Source of the DNA: an uncultured Gammaproteobacteria bacterium
Lineage (GTDB): Bacteria > Pseudomonadota > Gammaproteobacteria > PS1 > Pseudothioglobaceae
Assembly: GCA_913020715.1 (NCBI GenBank)
Contig: CAJVZH010000006.1
Coordinates: forward strand, 1 to 64,000
Direction: 5' to 3'
DNA length: 64,000 nt
Below the pieces are notes generated by a model, which was not told where the DNA came from, searched no databases, and saw only the letters and a program-made list of their open reading frames with translations. A program made the translations under genes and the position numbers. Below are positions 44,874-55,317 of the stretch, piece by piece (positions within the stretch are counted from its first letter, which is position 1; each line of letters begins with the position of its first letter).

Positions 44874-45650
44874 ATGAAAAAAATAATTCCTGTTATTGTT
44901 CTTTTGTCTATTTTTCTAAGCGGTTGTGGTTCGCTTTTTGCAGAAAAAAAAGTTGAGCGAGGTGCATTGGTGGACGGTCAAACGCCGAAAGCACTCTACG
45001 ATTTAGCGCAGGAAAAGTTAAGTTCGGGCTCAAACACTCAAGCGATTGAATACTACGAGCAAATTCTGGCGGCTTATCCCGGGTCAAAGTACGCCATGCA
45101 GGCGCAATTGGATATTGCTTACGGTTATTATAAACGCGAAGAATACATCAGCGCCCTTGCGCAATTGGACGATTTTATTAAGCGCTACCCTTCACACACT
45201 TCAACTCCTTATGCACACTATTTACGATGCAAATCGTTTGAAGATATTTCCCGCTCTTTTCTTGACGACCTAATAACAGACAAAGCCCAAAGAGATGTAC
45301 AGAGTGTTAAAGATGCCTATCTTTGTTACACTGGTCTTATCGGTGAATTTCCTCAGAGCGACTATGCTGAAGATGGCAAAGCCAAACTCGTAGGATTAAA
45401 AAATGCACTCGCTAGACATGAATTTTACGTTGCCCAGTATTACACCAACAATAAATCAAACATCGCTGCGATTAATCGCTGCAAGTACCTTATCGAACAC
45501 TTTCCAAAGACACCTTCAGTACCCGATGCGCTGCATTTAATGGCCTATAATTACGACGCTATTGGCGCCATTAAGCTGGCTGAAGACGCCAGATCTGTGC
45601 TTAATGCTAGCTACCCCGACTACGCAGCAGAATACAAATTAGATAATTAA
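44874..45650 (+). CDS. bamD: Outer-membrane assembly lipoprotein BamD
   Basis: Essential lipoprotein of the BAM complex with BamA (gene at 1-2083). 258 residues: signal peptide with lipobox LSGC (Cys18), then five tetratricopeptide-like repeats, including LYDLAQEKLSSGSNTQAIEYY and ALAQLDDFIKRYPSH. Single lipid anchor, periplasmic. Followed 12 bases later by an MFS transporter gene. Confidence 0.95.
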   Translation: MKKIIPVIVLLSIFLSGCGSLFAEKKVERGALVDGQTPKALYDLAQEKLSSGSNTQAIEYYEQILAAYPGSKYAMQAQLDIAYGYYKREEYISALAQLDDFIKRYPSHTSTPYAHYLRCKSFEDISRSFLDDLITDKAQRDVQSVKDAYLCYTGLIGEFPQSDYAEDGKAKLVGLKNALARHEFYVAQYYTNNKSNIAAINRCKYLIEHFPKTPSVPDALHLMAYNYDAIGAIKLAEDARSVLNASYPDYAAEYKLDN

Positions 45651-45662
45651 TCATCGGCCCTC

Positions 45663-46832
45663 ATGAATTCAAAGGAACGACTTTTTGCCTTAAAAGTGTC
45701 GTTAGTCATGGCGACTCGAATGCTTGGCTTGTTCATGCTCTTTCCGGTGATGAGCGTATACGCGACGAGTGATTATTCAAACACCACGCCCTTCTTAATC
45801 GGCTTGGCGATTGGCGTTTATGGCTTAACACAAGCTTGCCTGCAAATACCTTTTGGTTACCTGTCGGACCGCTTTGGACGTAAGCCTATGTTACTTGCTG
45901 GTCTCAGCCTATTTTTACTGGGCAGTATTGTCGCCGCAAGCACCGAAAACATACTCTTTGTTGTTATTGGTAGAGCCTTACAGGGTGGCGGCGCAATTTC
46001 TGCGGTGCTAATGGCTTTTTTAGCTGATTTTGTTTCCGAAGAAAACCGTGCAAAAGCCAATGCCTTTGTTGGTTTTCAAATTGGTTTGGCCTTTATGTTA
46101 TCTCTATTAATTGGCCCAATCATCGCCTCAAGTGCGGGCATGTCTGGCTTGTTCTGGGTGATAGCCGGCCTTTCGGTTGTTGCAGTGTTTATCGTTTTAA
46201 CCTTTCCGAGTGTAAAGCCCATTAGTTATTACAAACTATCATTGTCTGCTTTTAAAGAAATATTGAACCCACAGCTGATGCGTCTGGATTTTAGTGTTTT
46301 TAGCTTACACCTAATTCTTGCCTGTGGTTTTATTGTGATGCCATTATTACTTATTGAAAATAACATCATTGCAATTGAAGACAATTGGCAGCTCTATCTG
46401 CCGGCCATTATTATCTCTTTTGTTGGCATGGTTCCGTTGATTGTCGCCTCGGAAAAATACAAAAAAACCAAGCTTACTCTACTACTCAGTATTGGTTTAT
46501 TAATCATCAGTCAAGTACTGTTTTTCAGTCTCAATTTAAGCATGAGTGTTTTCCTTGTTCTACTGTCACTTTTCTTTATTGCTTTTAATGCTGTTGAAGC
46601 TATTCTGCCCTCGCTATTATCTAGAACTGCAGGGGCTTCAAAGCGCGGCCTAGCAATGGGAATTTTCTCTACTTCGCAGTTCCTCGGAACATTTATTGGT
46701 GGCGCAATTGGCGGACTTATTTATGACATTTTTGACTTGAATAGTGTATTCTTATTGACCATATTTATGGCAATAATTTGGTGGCTGGTTATTCTAACAA
46801 TGCCATCCAAAAACAACACAACGGAGATGTAG
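45663..46832 (+). CDS. Major facilitator superfamily transporter
   Basis: 389 residues with twelve predicted membrane helices. The MFS loop 2-3 motif is clear as [14 protein letters not shown] and motif C-like glycines lie in helix 5. It resembles drug-efflux-type (DHA1) members such as YajR but lacks a C-terminal soluble domain. Substrate unknown. Between bamD and ssb on one strand, likely cotranscribed with ssb (2-base gap). Confidence 0.9.
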   Translation: MNSKERLFALKVSLVMATRMLGLFMLFPVMSVYATSDYSNTTPFLIGLAIGVYGLTQACLQIPFGYLSDRFGRKPMLLAGLSLFLLGSIVAASTENILFVVIGRALQGGGAISAVLMAFLADFVSEENRAKANAFVGFQIGLAFMLSLLIGPIIASSAGMSGLFWVIAGLSVVAVFIVLTFPSVKPISYYKLSLSAFKEILNPQLMRLDFSVFSLHLILACGFIVMPLLLIENNIIAIEDNWQLYLPAIIISFVGMVPLIVASEKYKKTKLTLLLSIGLLIISQVLFFSLNLSMSVFLVLLSLFFIAFNAVEAILPSLLSRTAGASKRGLAMGIFSTSQFLGTFIGGAIGGLIYDIFDLNSVFLLTIFMAIIWWLVILTMPSKNNTTEM

Positions 46833-46834
46833 TT

Positions 46835-47290
46835 ATGGCGGGTATTAATAAAGTAATTTTGGTTGGAAATCTAGGCGCAAAACCCGAGGTAAAATACGCC
46901 TCAAATGGCAACGCTATTGCCAACCTTTCTGTTGCCACAAGCGACTCGTGGACAGACAAAAATACCGGACAAAAGCAAGAAAGAACAGAGTGGCACAGAG
47001 TCTCTCTTTTTGGAAAACTCGCTGAGATTGCTGGTCAATATCTCGACAAAGGCTCAAAAGTCTACGTTGAGGGTAAACTACAAACGCGTAAATGGCAAGA
47101 TCAAAACGGTCAAGATCGTTACACAACCGAGGTAGTTGTTAGTGGCTTTAATGGCACTTTACAGATGCTAGATCGCCGGGATGACACGGGTGGGGCTCCT
47201 TCGGCACCGAGACAGAGTGCACCTGCACAAGCTGCACCGACAATTACACCGGTAGCGAATGATGATTTTGAGGACGATATTCCGTTTTAG
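46835..47290 (+). CDS. ssb: Single-stranded DNA-binding protein
   Basis: Protects single-stranded DNA in replication and repair. 151 residues: the start is the ATG at 46835 ([14 protein letters not shown]), just after the MFS stop; a longer frame upstream is inside the transporter gene. OB-fold blocks [20 protein letters not shown] and [13 protein letters not shown] are followed by a short Ala/Pro-rich linker and the acidic partner-binding tip DDFEDDIPF. Transcript ends at the hairpin at 47327-47355. Confidence 0.97.
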   Translation: MAGINKVILVGNLGAKPEVKYASNGNAIANLSVATSDSWTDKNTGQKQERTEWHRVSLFGKLAEIAGQYLDKGSKVYVEGKLQTRKWQDQNGQDRYTTEVVVSGFNGTLQMLDRRDDTGGAPSAPRQSAPAQAAPTITPVANDDFEDDIPF

Positions 47291-47326
47291 AAAGCAACGC
47301 CATTGAAAGGTGTTAATTCTTTATAC

Positions 47327-47355
47327 AAAAAAGCCCCTTAACTAGGGGCTTTTTT
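47327..47355. terminator. Bidirectional intrinsic terminator between ssb and acpS
   Basis: A perfect stem AAAAAAGCCCCT / AGGGGCTTTTTT with a 5-base loop. The A and T runs on each side give a U tail on both strands, so it serves the convergent ssb and acpS operons. Confidence 0.93.
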
Positions 47356-47359
47356 GTAA

Positions 47360-47761
47360 CTACTTACCCTCTTCAGCTGGTTCAATAGCCTCTAGCACAA
47401 CGAAAGCAACAGCATTTTGACTCTCATCAGAGATGCTTAGATGCGCCTGTTTAATGTTATTATTAACCAAATAAAGCCTAAGTTTTTCACTCGGGATAAA
47501 ATGCGGTTTGCCTTTGTCGTTGTTGCGTACAGTCAAATCTTGAAAACCAACGACTCTACCGATACCGGTGCCCAGCGCCTTAGCAAAAGCTTCTTTAGCG
47601 GCAAAACGCTTGGCAAAAAAAGCAGGGCTGTCTGCTTTATTGGCAAACAATAATTGCTCGTGTTCGGTTAAAACTCTTTTAACAAAACCTTCTCGATTCT
47701 TTTTGAGAATGTGCGCTATTCGCTTAATATCAACAATATCCGTTCCAACGCCGTAAATCAT
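47360..47761 (-). CDS. acpS: Holo-[acyl carrier protein] synthase
   Basis: Attaches 4'-phosphopantetheine to acyl carrier protein. 133 residues with the Mg2+-binding [12 protein letters not shown] and the catalytic [17 protein letters not shown]. End of the rnc-era-recO-pdxJ-acpS run, overlapping pdxJ by 4 bases. Confidence 0.96.
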   Translation of the reverse strand: MIYGVGTDIVDIKRIAHILKKNREGFVKRVLTEHEQLLFANKADSPAFFAKRFAAKEAFAKALGTGIGRVVGFQDLTVRNNDKGKPHFIPSEKLRLYLVNNNIKQAHLSISDESQNAVAFVVLEAIEPAEEGK

Positions 47762-48480
47762 GGTCTCGCCTTCAGCATAATGGCTTTCATTTCGCGTGTC
47801 GCCTCAGCTAGGCCTACAAAAACAGCTCTAGCAACAATGGAGTGGCCAATATTAAGTTCCACAAGTTCATTTAATGCCGCAATTCTTCCTGTATTCTCAA
47901 GCGTCAAACCGTGACCAGCGTTTACCTGCAAACCAATGCTGTGTGCATAAGTTGTAGCCTCTTTGATCTTCTGGAAGCAATCATTGCGAGATTGTTCGTC
48001 TGTGGCGTCCGCATAATGACCGGTATGAATCTCAATCACCGGGGCGCCACACTCCTTGGCGGCATCTATTTGATTTTTATCGGCATCAATGAACAGCGAA
48101 ACTCTAATTTCGTCTTGTGCAAGTTTTTGACATACTTCGCGCATTCTTGATACTTGCGAAGCGACGTCAAGACCACCTTCGGTAGTCAACTCCTCACGTT
48201 TTTCAGGCACCAGACAACAATCTTCAGGTTTAATATTTGCAGCAATAGAAAGCATCTCGTCGGTCGCTGCCATTTCTAAATTCATTTTTGTTTTTAATGA
48301 GCGACGCATTAGCTCGACATCACCATCATTAATGTGACGGCGATCCTCTCTAAGATGCAATGTAATACTATCCGCACCCGCTTGCTCGCAAAGTAAAGCC
48401 GCCTCAACTGGGCAGGGGTAGATGGTTCCTCTTGCCTCTCTTAAAGTGGCTATATGATCGATATTAACACCTAAATACAT
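47758..48480 (-). CDS. pdxJ: Pyridoxine 5'-phosphate synthase
   Basis: Condenses deoxyxylulose phosphate with the PdxA product to form pyridoxine phosphate. About 240 residues with [27 protein letters not shown]-like [29 protein letters not shown] and NAGHGLT. I choose the ATG at 48480 (MYLGVNIDH) because GGAAG is 8 bases upstream; an alternative ATG at 48495 overlaps the recO stop and would add five residues. Confidence 0.95.
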   Translation of the reverse strand: MYLGVNIDHIATLREARGTIYPCPVEAALLCEQAGADSITLHLREDRRHINDGDVELMRRSLKTKMNLEMAATDEMLSIAANIKPEDCCLVPEKREELTTEGGLDVASQVSRMREVCQKLAQDEIRVSLFIDADKNQIDAAKECGAPVIEIHTGHYADATDEQSRNDCFQKIKEATTYAHSIGLQVNAGHGLTLENTGRIAALNELVELNIGHSIVARAVFVGLAEATREMKAIMLKARP

Positions 48481-48494
48481 ACTCGTAACTTCCA

Positions 48495-49181
48495 TTAATT
48501 AACAACAAATAATTCTCTACTTTTTAAAGGCTTGTCACCCAATAGTGCTCGCAATCTTTGGCGGTTTAGGCCTTTGGCTATTTTTAGCTCTTTGGTGCTG
48601 AAATTCTGGGTTGTGTCGGCGGCAAATTTAAGTAATATTTCGCCGGGAATTTTACCATCTGCATGACGAAAAAAACCCTCTTGCTCGGCAAAATGATAAT
48701 TCATTGTCGAGCTGATTGGCTGACCCGAGTAATCACAGCGAAAATCAAGGCCGTAACCCAGCTCTTCTAGTAACTGATTTTCAAACAACCTAAGAGTCAA
48801 CTGCTGCTCACTATCAGTTGCCTGACTTATACCTTCTACAAATTTTTGATAGCTGAAAAAGACCCTTGGATGCGCTTCTGCTTCAGGCAAAAGGCGAGAC
48901 AGCAGTTCGTTGGCGTACATTGCCAAAACCAAGTTGTTACCCAATAATCGTCTGGGTAGGTCATTGCTCTCAGTATTCGCCAAAGCTTTAAGCCCCCCTC
49001 TGCCCTTAAAAGAGATTTTTAAGCACTGAAACATTTGAATCGGTGTCTTGTTTTTTCTTATGCCACGAGCAACCAGTCGAATTTTGCCGTGATCACGGGT
49101 TAAAAAATCCAGCAATAACGAATTGCCCTGATAAGTGCGCCTATGAAGTAAAAATGCTGGTGTTAACTCAACGTTAGTCAT
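48495..49181 (-). CDS. recO: DNA repair protein RecO
   Basis: Loads RecA onto SSB-coated DNA with RecR. 228 residues: N-terminal OB fold ([25 protein letters not shown]) and the C-terminal helical part ending [14 protein letters not shown]. The zinc cysteines of some RecO proteins are absent, as in other gammaproteobacteria. Overlaps era by 8 bases. Confidence 0.93.
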   Translation of the reverse strand: MTNVELTPAFLLHRRTYQGNSLLLDFLTRDHGKIRLVARGIRKNKTPIQMFQCLKISFKGRGGLKALANTESNDLPRRLLGNNLVLAMYANELLSRLLPEAEAHPRVFFSYQKFVEGISQATDSEQQLTLRLFENQLLEELGYGLDFRCDYSGQPISSTMNYHFAEQEGFFRHADGKIPGEILLKFAADTTQNFSTKELKIAKGLNRQRLRALLGDKPLKSRELFVVN

Positions 49182-50058
49182 AACCCAGGGAAGCGAGCGC
49201 CCTTTTATCGTCCGACCAACCTTGTCGTACTTTTACCCACAACTCTAAAAACACTTTTTTCTCTAAAAAACCCTCAATGCTGAGTCTTGACTCCTCACCA
49301 ATTTTCTTTAATACTTCACCTTTGTGGCCAATAACAATACTTTTTTGTGAGGCTTTATCAACGAAAACCCTGGCAGCAATACGATACATACGACCATCCA
49401 ATTCAAACTTTTCAATCTCAACGGTCAAATCGTAAGGTAATTCATTTGATAAATTTCTCATCAATTTTTCGCGAATAAACTCTGCAACAACAAATTTTTC
49501 AGTGCGATCAGTAATATAGTCGGCATCGAATATAGCCTCTCGTTGCGGCAGATATTTTAGAATTAATGAGCGTAGGGCGCTCGAGTGTGCCTTTTTAAAA
49601 GCGGAAAGTGGAAACACTTCAGCGGCCTGAAATTTCTCACCAAGCTTTTGCAAATACGGCAAGACTTGATCATTTTTCACCAACTTATCAATCTTATTAA
49701 CACAGAGTACAACCGGCACATCAACCTTGCCAATATGCTCTAAAACGCGCTCGTCCTCTTTCGTCCATTTTCCAGCCTCAACCAGCCACAAAATCATGTC
49801 AACATCATTAAAGGTCGAGCTTGCAGCTCTATTCATGTAGGCGTTTATCGCCTTCTTACTGCCAATATGAATACCTGGGGTGTCAACAAAAACCATTTGG
49901 TAGTTATCGGTCGTGTCAATGGCATGAATACGGTGCCTTGTGGTTTGTGGCCGGTGCGAAGTAATTGAGAGCTTTTGCCCAATTAATTCATTTGTTAGGG
50001 TTGATTTACCAACGTTTGGTCGTCCAACAACGGCGATAAATCCAGCTTGAAAATTCAT
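49174..50058 (-). CDS. era: GTPase Era
   Basis: Essential GTPase for 16S rRNA maturation and 30S assembly. 294 residues from the ATG at 50058, which overlaps the rnc stop as ATGA; longer frames upstream are inside rnc. Motifs: G1 GRPNVGKST, G3 DTPGIH, G4 NKID, and the C-terminal KH domain with VIGHKGEVLKKIG. Confidence 0.96.
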   Translation of the reverse strand: MNFQAGFIAVVGRPNVGKSTLTNELIGQKLSITSHRPQTTRHRIHAIDTTDNYQMVFVDTPGIHIGSKKAINAYMNRAASSTFNDVDMILWLVEAGKWTKEDERVLEHIGKVDVPVVLCVNKIDKLVKNDQVLPYLQKLGEKFQAAEVFPLSAFKKAHSSALRSLILKYLPQREAIFDADYITDRTEKFVVAEFIREKLMRNLSNELPYDLTVEIEKFELDGRMYRIAARVFVDKASQKSIVIGHKGEVLKKIGEESRLSIEGFLEKKVFLELWVKVRQGWSDDKRALASLGYD

Positions 50059-50726
50059 TGTTTTAACTTCTCCAGTAATGATTCGGCACAAGCCTGCTCG
50101 GCACGCTTAATGCTTTTTGCATTTTTTTCGACACAAAGGTTGTCTTCACCCAACGTGCAGCGTACATAAAAAACAGCATTATGGTCTTGACCCATAGTTT
50201 TAAGTAATTCGTAACTTGGCAAAGTCATCCCTCTTTTTTGTAAGAATTCTTGCAATTGTGTTTTAAAGTCCTTGAGTGAGTCCGTCGGGCTTGCTTCGTC
50301 AAGTAGGTCCTTGTAGAGCGTCAGAACAACTTGGTTTGTCGTCAAATAATCGGAATCGACAAAAACCGCACCAATAATTCCCTCAAGTGTGTCTGCTTGG
50401 ATCGAATCTCTACGAAAACCGCCACTTTTTAGCTCGCCTTGACCAAGGATCAAGAAATCAGACAAATCGATGGTTTTCGCCAATTTTGCTAGCGTTTGGC
50501 CACGAACCAAGTGTGACCGTAGCCTTGAGAGCTGACCTTCGTCAATTTTAGGAAAACGTTGAAACAATTCACGCGAAATGATTGCACCGAGAACACTGTC
50601 ACCCAAAAACTCCAATCTTTCATTATTATTGTTACCAACACTACGATGAGTCAATGCACGCTTGAGAAGCGCAACGTCGTTAAACTCATACCCTATACTT
50701 TTCTGAAGCTTAATTATTAAATTCAT
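50055..50726 (-). CDS. rnc: Ribonuclease III
   Basis: Cleaves double-stranded RNA in rRNA and mRNA processing. 223 residues: nuclease domain with the signature ERLEFLGDSVLGAII and a C-terminal dsRNA-binding domain (FKTQLQEFLQKRGMTLPSYEL, ending AEQACAESLLEKL). Three bases after thyA. In E. coli lepB precedes rnc; here lepB is at 56169. Confidence 0.96.
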   Translation of the reverse strand: MNLIIKLQKSIGYEFNDVALLKRALTHRSVGNNNNERLEFLGDSVLGAIISRELFQRFPKIDEGQLSRLRSHLVRGQTLAKLAKTIDLSDFLILGQGELKSGGFRRDSIQADTLEGIIGAVFVDSDYLTTNQVVLTLYKDLLDEASPTDSLKDFKTQLQEFLQKRGMTLPSYELLKTMGQDHNAVFYVRCTLGEDNLCVEKNAKSIKRAEQACAESLLEKLKQ

Positions 50727-50729
50727 TAA

Positions 50730-51524
50730 CTAAACCGCAACCGGCGCCTTAATTGGCTCGTCGTAAGAATAATCTTTGAACTCAAAATCCTCATATTGGT
50801 AATCAAAAATACTGTCGGCTTTGCGGTGAATGAGCAATTCTGGCGATGCTTTTGGCGTACGGCACAATTGTGTTTCCACCTGTTCACAATGATTGGAGTA
50901 AATATGACAATCGCCACCGCTCCAAATAAAATCACCAACTTCAAGGTTGCACTGTTGTGCGACCATGTGTGTCAACAGTGCATACGAGGCTATATTAAAA
51001 GGCACGCCTAGGAAAATATCAGCACTACGCTGGTAAAGTTGGCACGACAGTTTGTTATTAGCAACATAGAATTGAAAGAAAGCGTGGCACGGCGGTAAAG
51101 CCATATTGCTGAGTTCGCCAACATTCCAGCTCGAGACAATAATTCTTCTGGAGTCAGGGGAGTTTTTGATTTGCTTGATGACTTCGCTTATTTGGTCAAT
51201 TTTCTCACCTTTAGCATTTTGCCAGCGTCGCCATTGGGCGCCATAAACTGGCCCGAGATCGCCATTTTCATCCGCCCATTCGTTCCATATATTAACTTTG
51301 TTGTCGGTTAAATAGCGAATATTGGTATCACCACTTAAAAACCAAAGAAGCTCATGCACAACCGACGGCAAATGAATCCGTTTGGTGGTTACTAACGGAA
51401 AGCCCTTTTGCAAGTCAAAACGCATTTGGTGACCAAACACACTCACTGTACCGGTGCCGGTACGGTCTGTTTTAACAGCGCCCTGCTCTTTAACCAATCT
51501 CAAAAAATCCAAATATTGCTTCAT
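50730..51524 (-). CDS. thyA: Thymidylate synthase
   Basis: Methylates dUMP to dTMP with methylene-tetrahydrofolate. 264 residues, the same length as the E. coli enzyme, with the catalytic Cys146 in [12 protein letters not shown] and [12 protein letters not shown]. Overlaps lgt by 4 bases, the conserved lgt-thyA pair, here directly followed by rnc. Confidence 0.97.
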   Translation of the reverse strand: MKQYLDFLRLVKEQGAVKTDRTGTGTVSVFGHQMRFDLQKGFPLVTTKRIHLPSVVHELLWFLSGDTNIRYLTDNKVNIWNEWADENGDLGPVYGAQWRRWQNAKGEKIDQISEVIKQIKNSPDSRRIIVSSWNVGELSNMALPPCHAFFQFYVANNKLSCQLYQRSADIFLGVPFNIASYALLTHMVAQQCNLEVGDFIWSGGDCHIYSNHCEQVETQLCRTPKASPELLIHRKADSIFDYQYEDFEFKDYSYDEPIKAPVAV

Positions 51525-52309
51525 ATATTTTTAACTACATTGTTTGCTTTATAAAATAGATAGGCGCCAATAAGAATCATCGGAAAGCTCAGTAATTGCC
51601 CCATCGTTAGCCAGCCAAACGCTAAATAACCCAGGTGAGCATCGGGCACCCTTACGAACTCAATTATAAATCTAAAGAAGCCGTACAAGGTTAGAAAAAC
51701 AGCGGAGGTTGTCATTAAAGGACGCGGTTTTTTTGTATAAATCCACAAAACAACAAACAACACAACGCCCTCTAAAAAACCTTCGTACAATTGCGAGGGA
51801 TAACGCACAGCCCATTCGCCACTGTGGTTAGGGCCATAAACGCCAAATGCACTGGTTGTCACCTTACCCCACAATTCACCATTAATATAATTACCAATTC
51901 GGCCCAACGCTAAGCCGAGAGGCACGAGTGGTGCAACAAAATCCATCGTCTCAAAAAATGATTTCTGCGCCTTTCGATTGAAAATTAAAGCAGCAACAAG
52001 AACACCGATAAAACCCCCATGAAAAGACATCCCCCCGCCCTGAAAGTCAAAAAATATCAAAGGATTGGTAACAAATGACGATAGATTGTAGAAAATTAAA
52101 TAACCCAATCGTCCGCCCAATACCGCGCCCAGAGCGCCATAGAAAATCAAATCTTCAACTTGCTTTCGAGTCCAACCGGTGTTTGTTTTAATTCGCACCT
52201 TAGCCAGTAAATAAACCGAAATAAAAGCCAGTAAATACATCACCCCGTACCAGTGCACCTGAACAACGCCAAGGTCTAGTATGACAGGGTCAATAACTGT
52301 ATATTTCAT
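51521..52309 (-). CDS. lgt: Prolipoprotein diacylglyceryl transferase
   Basis: Inner-membrane enzyme that puts diacylglycerol on the lipobox cysteine of lipoproteins such as Pal and BamD in this window. 262 residues with about seven membrane helices, the [12 protein letters not shown] segment with the conserved histidine, and the Lgt signature [17 protein letters not shown]. First gene of lgt-thyA-rnc-era-recO-pdxJ-acpS. Confidence 0.96.
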   Translation of the reverse strand: MKYTVIDPVILDLGVVQVHWYGVMYLLAFISVYLLAKVRIKTNTGWTRKQVEDLIFYGALGAVLGGRLGYLIFYNLSSFVTNPLIFFDFQGGGMSFHGGFIGVLVAALIFNRKAQKSFFETMDFVAPLVPLGLALGRIGNYINGELWGKVTTSAFGVYGPNHSGEWAVRYPSQLYEGFLEGVVLFVVLWIYTKKPRPLMTTSAVFLTLYGFFRFIIEFVRVPDAHLGYLAFGWLTMGQLLSFPMILIGAYLFYKANNVVKNI

Positions 52310-52335
52310 AGGGATTTTTTCATAAGATTTTAAAT

Positions 52336-52412
52336 TGGCGCGTCCGAGGTGATTCGAACACCCGACATTCGGCTTCGGAGACCGACACTCTATCCAGCTG
52401 AGCTACGGACGC
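52336..52412 (-). tRNA. tRNA-Arg (anticodon CCG)
   Basis: The minus strand folds as a full cloverleaf: acceptor GCGTCCG/CGGACGC, D arm GCTC...GAGT, anticodon loop CTCCGAA (anticodon CCG, reading CGG), T loop TTCGAAT between GGGTG and CACCT, discriminator G and an encoded CCA. 77 bases including CCA. No integrase or attachment-site duplication is seen next to it. Confidence 0.95.
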
Positions 52413-52462
52413 ATGGTTTGAATTGAAATCTTCCAATATTGGTGGTAAATTAGCTCATGGCA

Positions 52463-52482
52463 CGGGTAAGTGATTTTACCCG
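52463..52482. other. Short perfect hairpin between mlaC-like gene and tRNA-Arg
   Basis: CGGGTAA / TTACCCG with a 6-base loop. It follows the mlaC-like gene on the minus strand but lacks a U tail, so it may be an mRNA 3' hairpin or part of the tRNA leader rather than a terminator. Confidence 0.4.
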
Positions 52483-52525
52483 AGTGTCTGTATTTAGCGC
52501 CCGTAATCGGTAACAAAAACTACCA

Positions 52526-53110
52526 TTAAATACTTTGCAACATACCTTGCACACCAAAGCGATTCACCTTAATCATTACGGTTGATTGGTAGTACTTTAT
52601 TAAGCTGTCGTCATTAAGGACAATGTCAAAAATTTGCCAGTGACTATGCGCATTTTTATGAAACCATAAATCGAAATAAATACCCTGTTGAGATAAGCCA
52701 CTAATATTAAGTTTGGCCGATATCTTGCCACCGAGCTCGGGTTTAGCAGAGACAAAAGCAAGCTTCAAAGTTTGAGACTGAACCAACTTGTACAACAACG
52801 TGTTAATCATGTTGTTTTTTAAGCGCAAAGCAAAATACTGAGCCTCACTATTACTCAATTGCTGATTGCCAGGCATAACTAGAAGGACTTCATTAGCGAT
52901 GAAACCAAAATCAAACAATGGCACAACTTCTTCAAGTACCAGCTGCTCCATCGATTCAGGGGAATAGGTCAGACTTTGTGTTATTTGATTGAGGCTAGCG
53001 ATCGCATTTTGGATTGCATGAACAGGGCTATCCTCCACCTCGTCTGAGGCGGCAAAACTTTGAGAAAACATTAGCGTCAAGATTAATGCAAAAGCAGAAA
53101 ATCTCTTCAT
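52526..53110 (-). CDS. MlaC/Ttg2D-family periplasmic phospholipid-binding protein
   Basis: About 194 residues from the ATG at 53110, which has GGAG 6 bases upstream and gives a clean signal peptide (1-21, ending SFAA). The Ttg2/MlaC pattern is recognisable: LEEVVPLFDFGFIANEVL early and YFDLWFHKNAHSHWQIFDIVLNDD-like segments late. MlaC shuttles phospholipids across the periplasm in outer-membrane lipid asymmetry. The other mla genes are not linked, so it may be a stand-alone relative with a different partner. Divergent from ctpA. Confidence 0.8.
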   Translation of the reverse strand: MKRFSAFALILTLMFSQSFAASDEVEDSPVHAIQNAIASLNQITQSLTYSPESMEQLVLEEVVPLFDFGFIANEVLLVMPGNQQLSNSEAQYFALRLKNNMINTLLYKLVQSQTLKLAFVSAKPELGGKISAKLNISGLSQQGIYFDLWFHKNAHSHWQIFDIVLNDDSLIKYYQSTVMIKVNRFGVQGMLQSI

Positions 53111-53213
53111 TTTTTTCTCCATAATGGCCAAAGAAAACCAAGTAAAATCGATACAAATTATTCCTGTTCAGCCCTATTATATTGATATTTACCATAAGTA
53201 AATACTTATTATT

Positions 53214-54548
53214 ATGACATTCTTGAGTCGCCCTTTTAAATCCACATTACTACTCCTATCCCTTTTGATAACAGGGCTTGTCAATACCTGCCATGCAAAC
53301 GAGCAATACTCGCCGTTAGAGTCGCCTGATTTTTTTAAAGAGCTAAGTACTTTCACCACTATTTACACCCAAATTAAGAAGTACTACGTTGACGAAGTGG
53401 ATGATAAAACGCTCTTTGAAAATGCCATTCAAGGAATGCTTGAAGGATTGGATCCTTATTCAACACATCTCAACCCTACGGACCAGGCGGATTTAATGGA
53501 GTCAACAACGGGCCAATTTGGCGGCTTAGGGATTGTTATTGCAACTCAAGGGGAATTAATTCAAATTATCTCCCCAATTGATGACACGCCCGCTTATCGC
53601 GCCGGCTTGCAAGCAGGAGACCTCATTCTTAAAATAGATGATCAGTACGTTAGTGAGATTAATCTTCAAGATGGTGTTAAATTAATGCGTGGATTGCCGG
53701 GTACAAAAGTTAACCTAACAATAAGGCGTGCAGATCAAGCGCCGTTTGAGCTGGAAATCAAAAGAGAAATTATCACCATCACCTCCGTCAGAGGCTATCT
53801 TCTTGAAGATGGTATGGCTTACATTAGAATTTCGAACTTTCAACTACCAAGCGCGAAATTACTAAAAAATATTGTGTCCAAATTAACACATCAAAATAAA
53901 GGTGAGCTAAACTCCCTTATTTTGGATTTAAGGAACAACCCTGGTGGCGCACTTGCCGCCGCAATCGATGTTTCAAATCTCTTTATTGATAGTAGCGGCA
54001 TTGTTGTTTACACCGAAGGTAGGGTTGATAATGCCAGTATGCGCTTTGATACCGAACGTGGCGATATTCTTAATGGTGCACCGATGGTAACCCTTATTAA
54101 CGAAGGCTCCGCCTCTGCCTCCGAAATCGTTGCTGGCGCCCTACAAGATCATCAGCGCTCAATCATTATGGGGCAAACCTCATTTGGTAAAGGCTCTGTG
54201 CAATCATTGGTTGACCTGGAGGATGGTTATGGCATGAAACTCACTACAGCGCGCTTCTACACTCCATCTGGCAATGTTATTCAGGGCAAGGGCATTAGTC
54301 CAGATATTGTTCTTGAAAAGTCTACAGTCGATGAAGCTGAGGAAGATCCTGAAACTGAAGGGGCGCAAGATCCAAAAAATCATACGAATGGAGACCCGAC
54401 AAAACTTAATGAAGACGAGATACTTGAAAGACAAAATGCCATTAAAGAAAAGACCGACAAAGAAGTTATTGAATTATTGTTACTAGACTATGGCGTTCAA
54501 CAGGCCATTAATCATCTAAAAACACTCACCACAACCAACATTATTTAA
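53214..54548 (+). CDS. ctpA: Carboxy-terminal processing peptidase (S41 family)
   Basis: Periplasmic tail-specific protease. 444 residues: signal peptide (1-27), substrate-binding N-terminal helices, PDZ domain (about 90-175; GLGIVIATQGELIQIISPI), then the S41 domain with the nucleophile serine in EGSASASEIVAG and the lysine in GQTSFGKGSVQS. The C-terminal tail is rich in Asp/Glu. Its TAA stop overlaps the parA start by one base, so the genes are probably cotranscribed. Confidence 0.94.
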   Translation: MTFLSRPFKSTLLLLSLLITGLVNTCHANEQYSPLESPDFFKELSTFTTIYTQIKKYYVDEVDDKTLFENAIQGMLEGLDPYSTHLNPTDQADLMESTTGQFGGLGIVIATQGELIQIISPIDDTPAYRAGLQAGDLILKIDDQYVSEINLQDGVKLMRGLPGTKVNLTIRRADQAPFELEIKREIITITSVRGYLLEDGMAYIRISNFQLPSAKLLKNIVSKLTHQNKGELNSLILDLRNNPGGALAAAIDVSNLFIDSSGIVVYTEGRVDNASMRFDTERGDILNGAPMVTLINEGSASASEIVAGALQDHQRSIIMGQTSFGKGSVQSLVDLEDGYGMKLTTARFYTPSGNVIQGKGISPDIVLEKSTVDEAEEDPETEGAQDPKNHTNGDPTKLNEDEILERQNAIKEKTDKEVIELLLLDYGVQQAINHLKTLTTTNII

Positions 54549-55312
54549 TGGCCAAAGTTTTATCCATTGCTAATCAAAAAGGGGGTGTGGGAAAAACAAC
54601 TACTGCCGTTAATTTAAGCGCTGCGCTAAGCACGGTTAATAAACGCGTACTGCTGGTTGATATTGATCCTCAAGGCAACGCCACCATGGGTTGCGGTATT
54701 GATAAATACAATCTTGAACACAGTATTTGTGAGCTACTACTGGATGAATGTACGTTAGAGCAGGCGATCATTGCTTCAGAAGACGCCTTGATTGACCTTA
54801 TTGGCGCCAATACCGATTTGATTGCTGCCGAAGTTGCACTGCTCAAGGGTGATGGTAGCAAAACAAAATTAAAGAACTTAATCGACCAACAACGTGATAA
54901 CTACGACTACATTATCATCGACTGCCCTCCTTCGCTTAATATGCTCACTATTAATGCCTTTACCGCAAGTGACGGTATTGTCATTCCAATGCAATGTGAA
55001 TACTACGCATTGGAGGGCCTAAGCTCACTGATTGAAACAATCACAAAAATACAGACCACCAGCAATCCCAATCTTGAAATTTGTGGCATTATCAGAACCA
55101 TGTACGACACTAGGAACAATCTATCTAATGAAGTTTCCGTGCAATTATCTCAGCACTTTGCACACAAAGTATTTAAAACAATAATCCCTAGAAATGTAAA
55201 ATTAGCCGAAGCACCCAGCTTTGGTGTTTCGGCAATTAATTACGCTAGATCCTCCAAAGGCGCTATCGCCTACGTTGCATTGGCGAGTGAAATAATACGT
55301 AGAACACAATAA
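54548..55312 (+). CDS. parA: Chromosome-partitioning ATPase ParA (Soj)
   Basis: ATPase driving segregation of the ParB-bound origin region. 254 residues with the deviant Walker A KGGVGKTTTAVNL, DIDPQGNATMG and DCPPSLNMLT. Starts immediately at the end of ctpA; followed 5 bases later by parB. Usually located near the replication origin with rsmG/mnmG, which are not seen here. Confidence 0.96.
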   Translation: MAKVLSIANQKGGVGKTTTAVNLSAALSTVNKRVLLVDIDPQGNATMGCGIDKYNLEHSICELLLDECTLEQAIIASEDALIDLIGANTDLIAAEVALLKGDGSKTKLKNLIDQQRDNYDYIIIDCPPSLNMLTINAFTASDGIVIPMQCEYYALEGLSSLIETITKIQTTSNPNLEICGIIRTMYDTRNNLSNEVSVQLSQHFAHKVFKTIIPRNVKLAEAPSFGVSAINYARSSKGAIAYVALASEIIRRTQ

Positions 55313-55317
55313 ATATT

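Noticed and set aside
52336-52412. tRNA-Arg as an integration site for a mobile element
   Set aside because: No integrase gene and no duplicated tRNA 3' end were found in the flanks; neighbours are housekeeping genes.
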